From: Bittarella massiliensis (ex Durand et al. 2017)
GTDB lineage: Bacteria > Bacillota > Clostridia > Oscillospirales > Ruminococcaceae
Reading direction: 5' to 3'
DNA: 64,000 nt
Assembly (NCBI RefSeq): GCF_001486165.1
Contig: NZ_LN908977.1
Span: 505,621-569,620, forward strand
In this document: positions 56,853 through 64,000 of the stretch, piece after piece
Layout of the letters: each line of letters starts with the position of its first letter
How positions within the stretch are numbered: position 1 is the stretch's first letter
Translations under genes and position numbers: made by a program
The notes under the pieces: generated by a model
Databases searched by the model: none
The model's input: the letters and a program-made list of their open reading frames with translations, nothing else
What the model was told of the DNA's origin: nothing

Positions 56853-57758
56853 ATGGAGCTGACCGAACAGACCGCCGCTGTCCAGCGGATGCAGGACTAC
56901 ATCCGCCGCTGGGCGGGGAGCGACGAGTTTTCCCTGGAGGGGATGTATGCCGCCGCCGGCTATTCCCGCCGGCACGCCGACCGCCTCTTCAAGGAGCTGC
57001 TGGGGCAGACCCCGCGGGAGTACCTGCAGGCCGTGTTGCTGACCCAGGGGGCCGCCCGGCTGCGGGACACCCGGGATCCGGTGCTCGACATCGCCCTGGA
57101 CAGCCGGTTTGCCAGCCACGAGGGGTTTACCCGGGCCTTTGAGAGCCGCTTTTCGGTCGCCCCGTCGCGCTACCGGCGCTCGCCGTCCCCCATCCCCCTG
57201 TTCGTACAGTACCCGATCAGGGACTATCAGGCCCTGATCCGCCGCAAGGAGGAATGCCAGATGAGCGAAGAAATCAAGATGTGTACCGTCACCGTCCAGG
57301 AGAGACCCCGCAGAAAGCTGCTCTACCTCTGCTCCAAAAAGGGGAAGGACTACCTCTCCTTTTGCGAGGAGATGGGCTGCGAGTGGGAGGGGCTGCTGAA
57401 CAGCATCCCCCAGAAGATGGACACCGCCGCCCTGTTGGAGCTGCCGCCCCAGCTGGTGAAGGAGGGCTGCTCCAACATCGCCGCCGGGGTGGAACTGCCC
57501 CTGGACTACTGCGGCGAGGTGCCGGAGGGGTATGCGCTGGCCCAGCTGCCGGCCGGGGCCCTTTTCTACTTCCAGAGCGAGCCCTACGACCGGGAGGAGG
57601 ACTTCTGCCTGGCCATCGAGTCGGTGCAGCGGGCGGTGGAGCGCTATCGCCCCGAGTCCTTCGGCTACCGCTTTGCCCCGGAGAGCGGCCCGTCCTTCAA
57701 CTTCGGCGCCGAGCAGGAGACCGGCGCTCGGGTGGCGGTGCCGGCGGTAAAACTGTAA
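56853..57758 (+). CDS. AraC family regulator with GyrI-like effector domain
   Basis: 301 residues, ATG at 56853 after GGGGGAAGAGAG. AraC double helix-turn-helix in residues 1-110 (SLEGMYAAAGYSRRHADRLFKELLGQTPREYLQ, then VLDIALDSRFASHEGFTRAFESRFSVAPSRYR), then a GyrI-like small-molecule-binding domain (about 145-300, VTVQERPRRKLLYL...YGFRFAPES-type end). The layout is that of Rob/SoxS-type drug-responsive activators. A weak promoter TTGCCC-N18-TACACT (56747-56776) precedes it. Confidence 0.88.
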   Translation: MELTEQTAAVQRMQDYIRRWAGSDEFSLEGMYAAAGYSRRHADRLFKELLGQTPREYLQAVLLTQGAARLRDTRDPVLDIALDSRFASHEGFTRAFESRFSVAPSRYRRSPSPIPLFVQYPIRDYQALIRRKEECQMSEEIKMCTVTVQERPRRKLLYLCSKKGKDYLSFCEEMGCEWEGLLNSIPQKMDTAALLELPPQLVKEGCSNIAAGVELPLDYCGEVPEGYALAQLPAGALFYFQSEPYDREEDFCLAIESVQRAVERYRPESFGYRFAPESGPSFNFGAEQETGARVAVPAVKL

Positions 57759-57770
57759 AACGCGCATCCA

Positions 57771-57814
57771 AAAAGGGGAGCGGCGCTGGATTTTTCCAGC
57801 GCCGCTCCCCTTTT
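57771..57814. terminator. Bidirectional terminator
   Basis: AAAAGGGGAGCGGCGCTGG-ATTTTT-CCAGCGCCGCTCCCCTTTT between the convergent AraC and antiporter genes. Confidence 0.93.
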
Positions 57815-57829
57815 GCAGCCGGTGAAACA

Positions 57830-59269
57830 TCAGCCCCGTATCTCCGGCGAGAGGAGGGCAGAGAGGCTCTCCTCCTCCCCGCAGAGGGTGAGGGTGTCCC
57901 CCTCTTTGACCAGGGTCCCGCCGCTGGGGACCACCGTCTCCCCGGCGCGGAGGATCTCCACGATCAGCACCCCTTCGGGGAGGGGGAGATCGGCCACAAA
58001 GCGGGGTGCGCCCTGTAACAGTGCCCCCGCCGGCAGCTGCACCAGGCGGGCGGCGCCGGTCTCCTGGTAGTCGGTAAAGGTCTCCAGCACCGTGCCGTCG
58101 GGGTCCACCAGATCCAGCTTTTTGGCGGCCCAGGGGATCAGCGCCCCCTGCACCGTCACCGAGGAGAGGGCCACCACGAAGATGATGTGAAAGATGTCCC
58201 GCTCCAGCCCCGGGGCCCCGGCCGCCACCACCAGGGAGAAGACGATGGCCGCCGCCCCCCGCAGCCCGGCGACGCAGAGGAGGAGCTTCTGCCGCCAGGG
58301 CATGCGAAAGGGGGCCAGCAGCAGAAAGACCGCCGCCGGCCGGGCGACGAGGGCCAGAAAGAGAGAGATGGCCAACCCGGCGGGGAGGACCCGCGGCAGC
58401 CCGTTGGGGAAGGAGAGCAGCCCCAAGGTGAAGAAGATGGCGATTTGCAGCAGGGAGGTCGTCCCGTCGAAGAAGTGGACCAGGGGCCGCTTGTGGGGGA
58501 TGGGGGCGTTGCCCAGCAGGATGCCGGAAATGTAGACGGCCAGGTAGCCGTTGCCCCCCAGAAGGCCGGTGAGGGCGTAGATGAGCAGGGCCAGCGCCAG
58601 GGTGAAGATGGGCTGCCAGCCCTCGCTCTCAAAGTGCAGCCGCTTCATGAGAAAGACCGCCGCCGCCCCCAGGGCGAACCCGCAGAGGACCCCGCCCCCC
58701 ACCTGTGCCAAGAAGAGCCCGACGAGGGACCCCTCGCCCCCCTTGAGGGAGAGGATGGCCACCGTGAGGATGTAGGCGAAGGGGTCGTTGCTGCCGCTCT
58801 CCACCTCCAACAGGGGGGCCAGCCCCCCCTTGAGATTCAACTTGTGGGAGCGCAGGACCGAAAAAACCGAGGTGGCGTCGGTGGAGCCCACCACCGAGCC
58901 CATGAGCATCCCCTCCCACCAGCTCATCCCCAGGGCCAGGTGGCAGAAGAGGCCGGTGAGGGCGGAGGTGAGAAAGACCCCGGCGCTGGAGAGGAGGATG
59001 GCCCGCCCCGCCACCGGGCGGGCGGTCTTCCAGTTGGTGCCGAAGCCTCCGTAGAAGAGGATGGGCACCAGGGCGAGGGAGCAGAGCTGTTCGGCCATGG
59101 CGGCGTCGGCAAAGGGGATGCCCAGGACCCCGTCTGAGCCGAAGAGCATCCCGATGAGGGAGAAGAGGGCCAGGGCGGGGATGCCCAGCCGGTGGGACAG
59201 CTTGGTGCAGAGGGCACAGAGGGCGATGGCCAGGGCCAGCGCCGCCAGCAAGAGGGCGTTTGTCGTCAT
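57830..59269 (-). CDS. CPA1 family K+/Na+:H+ antiporter with TrkA-C domain
   Basis: 479 residues. About twelve to thirteen membrane segments with the antiporter core: SLALVPILFYGGFGTNWK, VGSTDATSVFSVL and LEVESGSNDPFAYILT, whose ND is the ion-binding pair. A C-terminal regulatory RCK/TrkA-C domain (about 390-475, LPEGVLIVEILRAGETVVPSGGTLVKEGDTLTLCG) follows. Layout matches NhaP2/CvrA-type potassium/proton antiporters. Own promoter at 59359-59387. Confidence 0.92.
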   Translation of the reverse strand: MTTNALLLAALALAIALCALCTKLSHRLGIPALALFSLIGMLFGSDGVLGIPFADAAMAEQLCSLALVPILFYGGFGTNWKTARPVAGRAILLSSAGVFLTSALTGLFCHLALGMSWWEGMLMGSVVGSTDATSVFSVLRSHKLNLKGGLAPLLEVESGSNDPFAYILTVAILSLKGGEGSLVGLFLAQVGGGVLCGFALGAAAVFLMKRLHFESEGWQPIFTLALALLIYALTGLLGGNGYLAVYISGILLGNAPIPHKRPLVHFFDGTTSLLQIAIFFTLGLLSFPNGLPRVLPAGLAISLFLALVARPAAVFLLLAPFRMPWRQKLLLCVAGLRGAAAIVFSLVVAAGAPGLERDIFHIIFVVALSSVTVQGALIPWAAKKLDLVDPDGTVLETFTDYQETGAARLVQLPAGALLQGAPRFVADLPLPEGVLIVEILRAGETVVPSGGTLVKEGDTLTLCGEEESLSALLSPEIRG

Positions 59270-59358
59270 GGCAGACCTCCTTTACAAAAGGGGTGGATGG
59301 GCGAGATACAAAGAAGGCGGGGCCCCCGGAAGGGGCCTCGTCTTGTTCTTCTGTCTCC

Positions 59359-59387
59359 AGTATACTGGGAAAAGATGGAGAAATCAA
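59359..59387 (-). promoter_or_regulatory. Promoter of the antiporter gene
   Basis: Minus strand TTGATT (59382-59387), 17 bp, TATACT (59359-59364). Confidence 0.8.
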
Positions 59388-59423
59388 CCAAATAGAGCTG
59401 GTTATTTTCTGGAAAAAAGGGAA

Positions 59424-59466
59424 CAAAAGAGGGCCGCGCAGGCGGCTTCTGCCCTCTGCGCGGCCC
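59424..59466 (-). terminator. Terminator of the TetR-ABC-DUF1905 operon
   Basis: Minus strand GGGCCGCGCA...TGCGCGGCCC stem followed by TCTTTTG. Confidence 0.85.
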
Positions 59467-59477
59467 CCGGTGGGCGG

Positions 59478-59768
59478 CTATTTGGTTGGGCGCTCGGGAG
59501 GGATGCGCTCCCACAGGGCGACCGTCACCCGGTCCCCCGGCTGTTTGCTGATGGCGGCGCGGATCTCCTTTCGCAGCCCCAAAATGTGCCCGGGCGTGCC
59601 CATGCGCACCAGACTCCCCTGGTAGGGGTAGCCGTCAAAGGTGGCGTGCACCGGCACCCGCAGCCTGCCGAAGGCCGCCTTTACATCAAAGGGGATCTCC
59701 ACATAGGCGCCGTCGAGCCCCTCCACCTTTTGGATGACCGCCTCAAAGCGGTAGACGGGTGGTTTCAT
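59478..59768 (-). CDS. DUF1905 family protein
   Basis: 96 residues, ATG at 59768 with GGGAGGAGG. Begins [52 protein letters not shown], the typical DUF1905 beta-barrel pattern, and ends [12 protein letters not shown]. Function unknown in general. Follows the ABC permease by 48 bases, perhaps last gene of that operon. Confidence 0.85.
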   Translation of the reverse strand: MKPPVYRFEAVIQKVEGLDGAYVEIPFDVKAAFGRLRVPVHATFDGYPYQGSLVRMGTPGHILGLRKEIRAAISKQPGDRVTVALWERIPPERPTK

Positions 59769-59816
59769 CGCTCTCGCCTCCTCCCCCAAAGGGTGCCCCG
59801 GAGCGGGCGCGCCCAA

Positions 59817-60613
59817 TCAGAGGGGCAGGTCCCGCCGGGAGAAGACCCAGACGCCCAGCCCGTAGAGGAGGGCGCCCAGCGCCGCCAGCACCGGCAGCCC
59901 CCAGAGGGCCGAGGATTCGCCTGCGATGAGGCCGGCGGGGTCAAAGAGGGTGAAGAGGTTGGCGTACTTGAGATTTTCCAGCTTGCCGCCCATGTTGGAG
60001 AGCATCTGCATCAGCAAAAAGAGGACCGGGATGCCCGCCCCCAGGAGGGAGGCGGTCCGCCCCTCGTTGCAGAGGCAGGAGGCAAAAAAGCAGATGCCGC
60101 TGACGGCGAAGTGGAGGAGGAGGAGCCCGGCGTTGAGGAGGAGAAAGGCGCTCACGTCCAGCTCGCCGGGGAAGAAGAGGTGGGCGCAGAGGACGCCCAG
60201 GCCGGTGCAGTAGCCGATGAGCAGGGCGGTGCCGGTGAGGAGGACCGAGGCCTGGGTCAGGGCCACCTGGGTGCGGGAGGAGGGGGCGGCCAGCAGGTAG
60301 GCCATGGAGCCCCGCTCCACCTGGCGGGCCACCAGCCGATTGGCGGTGATGGCCTCGTACACCAGGGGAAAGGCGAGCAGCAGCATGCCGTAGAGATAGG
60401 TGGAGAGGAAGCTGACCAGGGTGGTGCCGGGATTTTGCATCCCCACCATGGCCATCAGCTGGGGCATGGAGTCGGAGAGCTGTTGGAGGATGTTCCCCAT
60501 CTCGGGGTCGAACATGGTGGTGATCATGGAGATGTAGAGGGAGAGCACCGCGGCGAAGATGACCAGCAGCTTCCAACTGGAGCGGTGCCCCTCCCGAAAC
60601 AGTGACAGGCGCA

Positions 60614-60614
<1 letters not shown>
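59817..60614 (-). CDS. ABC-2 type exporter permease
   Basis: 265 residues, six hydrophobic segments. An extracytoplasmic loop after helix 1 carries the Met-rich FDPEMGNILQQLSDSMPQLMAMVGM stretch. Resembles ABC-2 permeases paired with a single ATPase. Its ATG overlaps the stop of the ATPase gene by one base, so the two form an exporter under the TetR gene. Confidence 0.88.
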
Positions 60615-61498
<884 letters not shown>

Positions 61499-61499
61499 C

Positions 61500-62138
61500 T
61501 CACTGCTCCTTCTGCCGCGGCTCCAGCCACTCGGGCTTGTAGAAGTGGCGGCGCATCAAATCCAGGGCCCGCAGGTACTCTCTAGTAAGTGCTTCCAAAT
61601 CGCCCGCGCGAAGCTCGCCGTGCAGCTTGGAAAAGCCCTCTGCGCTCCAGAGCACCAGATCCAAAACCAGCTTGGGGTCCACGTCGTCGCGGAAGCGGCT
61701 CCAGTCGGTCTGGGCGAGGATCTGCCCGGCGCTCTGGTCGATGAGGGGGTCCCACACGGTCCCCAGGGCCCGCAGGACGGTCTCGTCCTTCTCCACCCGG
61801 GACTGAAAGAAGAAGGCGAAGAGGGCCGGATGCTCCCCCATCAGGACCAGCTTTTCCAGCGCCGCCCTCTCCAGCAGCTTAAAAAAGTCGCGCTCCTGGG
61901 CGATGGCGGGGGCGCGCAGCCGCTCGCTCACCAGGTCCAGGGCGTACCGGTAGAGGTAGAGATAGAGCCCCAGCTTGTTTTCAAAATAGTGAAAGAGGAG
62001 CCCCTTGGAGATGCCCGCCCGGGCGGCGATGTCGTCGGTGACGCAGTGGCGGTAGTCGCCCTGGGAAAAGACCTCCATGGCGGCGTTGACGATCTGCATC
62101 TGCCGGCTTTTTGGCAGGGCAAAAAATCTGGGATGCAA
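61500..62138 (-). CDS. TetR family transcriptional regulator
   Basis: 212 residues, TTG start at 62138 after AAAGGGGG. N-terminal helix-turn-helix IVNAAMEVFSQGDYRHCVTDDIAARAGISKGLLFHYFENKLGLYLYL is canonical TetR; the rest is an all-helical ligand domain. First gene of the TetR-ATPase-permease(-DUF1905) operon, so it is probably an autorepressor released by the exported drug. Confidence 0.93.
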   Translation of the reverse strand: MHPRFFALPKSRQMQIVNAAMEVFSQGDYRHCVTDDIAARAGISKGLLFHYFENKLGLYLYLYRYALDLVSERLRAPAIAQERDFFKLLERAALEKLVLMGEHPALFAFFFQSRVEKDETVLRALGTVWDPLIDQSAGQILAQTDWSRFRDDVDPKLVLDLVLWSAEGFSKLHGELRAGDLEALTREYLRALDLMRRHFYKPEWLEPRQKEQ

Positions 62139-62186
62139 GCGGCGTCCCCCTTTCTCGCGCGGCGTCGGTCGGCCGGCTTGGCTCCC

Positions 62187-62214
62187 ATTATAGCACGTTG
62201 ACCGGATGGGACAA
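62187..62214 (-). promoter_or_regulatory. Promoter of the TetR-ABC operon
   Basis: Minus strand TTGTCC (62209-62214), 16 bp, TATAAT (62187-62192). Confidence 0.75.
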
Positions 62215-62252
62215 CCCCCCCTGTCAAATTTGAAATAGGGGGGCCTTTTGAC

Positions 62253-62291
62253 AAAAAAAGCCCGCGCCGGGCGGAGGGCCGCGGCGCGGGC
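62253..62291 (-). terminator. Terminator of the cotJ operon
   Basis: Minus strand GCCCGCGCCG...CGGCGCGGGC stem and seven T. Confidence 0.9.
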
Positions 62292-62317
62292 GAGAGAGAG
62301 GGGAGGAGGCCGAGAGG

Positions 62318-62914
62318 CTATTTGTCGAACTCGGGGTTCATGGCGTAGAAGTTGCGGCAGTCCAGGTTGTCCTGCACCACCCGCAGCGCGTCGCCAAAGC
62401 GCTGGAAGTGGACCACCTCGCGCTCCCGCAGGAATTTCAGCGGGGCGATGACGTCGGGGTCGTCCACCAGGCGCAGCAGGTTGTCGTAGGTGGTGCGGGC
62501 CTTCTGCTCGGCGGCCAGGTCCTCGAAGAGGTCGGTGAGGGCGTCGCCCTTGGACTGCAGCACCGCCGTGGTGAAGGGGAACCCGGCGGCCGCCTGGGGG
62601 TAGACGCCGGTGGTGTGGTCCACAAAGTAGGCGTCAAAGCCCGCCTCCTTGATCTCCTCCATGGAGAGGCAGCGGGTCAGCTGGTGGACGATGGAGCCGA
62701 TCATCTCGGCGTGGGCCAGCTCCTCTGTCCCCACATCGGTGAGGATGCCCTTGCACTCTTTGTAGGGCATGGAGTAGCGCTGGTTGAGGTAGCGCATGCT
62801 GGCGGCCAGCTCGCCGTCAGGGCCGCCCAACTGGGTGATGATGACCTTGGCCATCGCCGGGTTGGGCGTTTTGATCTGCACAGGGAATTGCAGTTTTTTC
62901 TCATAAGTCCACAT
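62318..62914 (-). CDS. cotJC: Spore coat protein CotJC (manganese catalase family)
   Basis: 198 residues. Begins MWTYEKKLQFPVQIKTPNPAMAKVIITQLGGPDGELAASMRYLNQRYSMP, the CotJC signature. Di-manganese ligands of the ferritin-like four-helix bundle can be followed in GELAAS, TEELAHAEMIGSIVHQL, EDLAAEQKARTTYDNLL and REREVVHFQRF. Coat-associated peroxide-degrading enzyme, made in the mother cell. Last gene of cotJABC. Confidence 0.95.
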   Translation of the reverse strand: MWTYEKKLQFPVQIKTPNPAMAKVIITQLGGPDGELAASMRYLNQRYSMPYKECKGILTDVGTEELAHAEMIGSIVHQLTRCLSMEEIKEAGFDAYFVDHTTGVYPQAAAGFPFTTAVLQSKGDALTDLFEDLAAEQKARTTYDNLLRLVDDPDVIAPLKFLREREVVHFQRFGDALRVVQDNLDCRNFYAMNPEFDK

Positions 62915-62917
62915 CGG

Positions 62918-63169
62918 TCAGTCCTCCAAATCCCAGGGCCACGGGTCATCGATCCAGCGCCAGCTGGAAAACTGGTTGCCGGCAGTGGTGAGCGGGCCGA
63001 ATGCTTGCTCGTAGGCGTCTACCGCCTTTTTGCGCAGGGCCTGCTGGTCGCCGTAGAGGCGCAGCGCGGCGCTGTCGCGGGGATGGGTGTCCAGGTAGAG
63101 GGCGCATTCCTGGATGGCGAAGTCGCTCTCCCGAATGACCTTCATCAGCTTTTCTTTTTCTCTATTCAT
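62918..63169 (-). CDS. cotJB: Spore coat protein CotJB
   Basis: 83 residues (family about 85), ATG at 63169 with AAAGGGG. Pattern LMKVIRESDFAIQECALYLDTHPRDSAALRLY and the C-terminal NQFSSWRWIDDPWPWDLED are diagnostic. Overlaps cotJA by 8 bases and precedes cotJC by 3. Confidence 0.93.
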   Translation of the reverse strand: MNREKEKLMKVIRESDFAIQECALYLDTHPRDSAALRLYGDQQALRKKAVDAYEQAFGPLTTAGNQFSSWRWIDDPWPWDLED

Positions 63170-63392
63170 CGCGATGGCACCCCTTTCCGGAAAACGGCTT
63201 GTCGAGGGCGCCAAAGAGGGTGCCGCGGCAGAGCGCAGTGGAGGGGGTGTACAGCTTGGAGAAGGATTGGTCGGGAACATAGCCCATCGCGGGCTGCTGG
63301 GGGCATCTGCCGCCGGTTTCGCCGGTGCAGCCCCCGCCGCAGTCGCCGCCGCAAGAGCCGCAGCCCTTGGCGTGGAGATCGTTTTGGTACAT
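63162..63392 (-). CDS. cotJA: Spore coat-associated protein CotJA
   Basis: 76 residues, ATG at 63392 with AAGGAG. The N-terminal half is Cys/Gly-rich (CGSCGGDCGGGCTG), the C-terminal half is the CotJA pattern AMGYVPDQSFSKLYTPSTALCRGTLFGALDKPFSGKG. Starts the cotJABC operon. A CATAGTGT about 60 bases upstream might be part of a mother-cell (sigma-E-type) promoter, but no good -35 was found. Confidence 0.9.
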   Translation of the reverse strand: MYQNDLHAKGCGSCGGDCGGGCTGETGGRCPQQPAMGYVPDQSFSKLYTPSTALCRGTLFGALDKPFSGKGCHRDE

Positions 63393-63626
63393 TGCAGTTG
63401 TCTCCTTGTCTGTTGAGAGTAGAGGGCGGCTCTCCGCCGTCCCGTTTCACACTATGGCGTTTGCCCGGCCGCCGTTCCGCCCCGCCCAGTCCCCGCCAAA
63501 ATGCGGCTGCCCTTTTTTCGGGGAATGGCTGCGAAAGGCGAGAAAATGGTGTATAATGAAAAGCCATGGCGGGCAAAAATGCACGCCGTGGTTTTGAACA
63601 GATACAAAAGAGGGGAGAAGTGTAAA

Positions 63627-64000
63627 ATGACTCTCATTTCGGCCAATGCCCCCCTGCCGCTGCAGGGGACCTACAACACCCGCGATCTGGGCGGCTACCC
63701 GGCGGGCCCGGGCGCTGTTTGCACCGGGCGCTTTCTGCGCAGCGACCAGCCCGCCGGGCTGGGGGAGGGGGACCTGGAGGCGCTGTACCGGTACGGGGTG
63801 CGCCTCTCCATCGACCTGCGCTCGGGGGAGGAGTGCCGGCGCGCCCCCAGCAGCCTGCGGGGGTACCGGGACATCCGCTGTGAGGAGGTGCCGCTGCTGG
63901 ACAACCTCCAATCCAGCCTGGCGGCGGGGGAGACCGCCGGGATGCCCGACTCCATGGGGGCACTCTACGTCTCGCTGCTGCGGGACAGCCAGCCCTCCCT
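63627..64000 (+). CDS. Tyrosine-phosphatase family protein, 3' end cut by the window
   Basis: At least 124 residues, open to the window edge. ATG at 63627 with AGAGGGGAGAAG; a TATAAT (63552-63557) lies upstream. YNTRDLGGYPA and GRFLRSDQPAGL followed by LYRYGVRLSIDLRSGEE are the N-terminal hallmarks of the Y_phosphatase3 (tyrosine/serine phosphatase) family. The catalytic CxxxxxR motif would be beyond the window. Confidence 0.85.
   Translation, partial: MTLISANAPLPLQGTYNTRDLGGYPAGPGAVCTGRFLRSDQPAGLGEGDLEALYRYGVRLSIDLRSGEECRRAPSSLRGYRDIRCEEVPLLDNLQSSLAAGETAGMPDSMGALYVSLLRDSQPS

Overview
The window is mostly GC-rich DNA of a spore-forming, low-G+C-phylum-type (Firmicutes/Clostridia) bacterium that itself has high GC. 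An Oscillospiraceae/Ruminococcaceae-like gut clostridium is the best guess. The evidence is a cotJA-cotJB-cotJC spore-coat operon, a T-box leader in front of alaS, a tetrahydrofolate riboswitch in front of an ECF folT gene, a Firmicute-type PTS, YitT and Gx-transporter membrane proteins, purine-rich ribosome sites with frequent GTG/TTG starts, and textbook TTGACA-N17-TATAAT-like promoters. No ribosomal or phylogenetic marker settles the species.

Layout. 0-9.5 kb: LUD-domain protein, ABC-F ATPase, ceramidase-like protein, an extracytoplasmic flavin module (FMN-binding lipoprotein, ApbE, Gx transporter) and a BMP-type lipoprotein. 9.7-12.4 kb: class B penicillin-binding protein and a TipA-like MerR regulator with a classic 19-bp-spacer promoter. 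12.5-18.9 kb: a fructose PTS operon (fruR-fruK-fruA-ptsH-lipoprotein-ptsI) headed by repeated 10-bp-phased operator elements; its HPr has His15 but Arg instead of Ser46. 19-24.5 kb: transporters, a pentapeptide-repeat protein and YitT. 24.7-28.1 kb: T-box, alaS, HIT protein.

28.2-30.2 kb is a CRISPR neighbourhood. It holds a 12-repeat type I-C-like array with its own leader promoter and no cas genes in the window, then an AT-rich Phd/RelE-type toxin-antitoxin pair, then a two-unit degenerate mini-array whose repeat hairpin is kept by compensating changes. 30.2-43.8 kb is housekeeping and transport: hydroxyacid dehydrogenase, aminotransferase plus sugar transferase, amidohydrolase, xpt, AraC-GNAT fusion, MATE, ABC exporter, radical SAM enzyme, THF riboswitch and folT.

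43.8-46.6 kb is an AT-rich island bounded by two diverged tRNA-Ala-like sequences, each followed by a strong terminator. It carries a two-gene operon: a DUF4365/PD-(D/E)XK-like protein and an unrecognised 379-residue partner. This is the best candidate in the window for an undescribed defence-type system. 46.7-51.5 kb pairs a membrane-anchored ECF sigma factor with a divergent 1124-residue surface protein that has a foreign-looking AT-rich lectin-like domain.

52-64 kb: LysR regulator opposite a heterodimeric ABC exporter, AraC/GyrI regulator, CPA1 antiporter, a TetR-ABC efflux operon, cotJABC and a truncated tyrosine-phosphatase gene. Two short, decayed, inverted copies of neighbouring gene segments (38.9 kb and 51.8 kb) lie just 3' of their parent genes. 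All functional calls are from reading the sequence; no database search was run.
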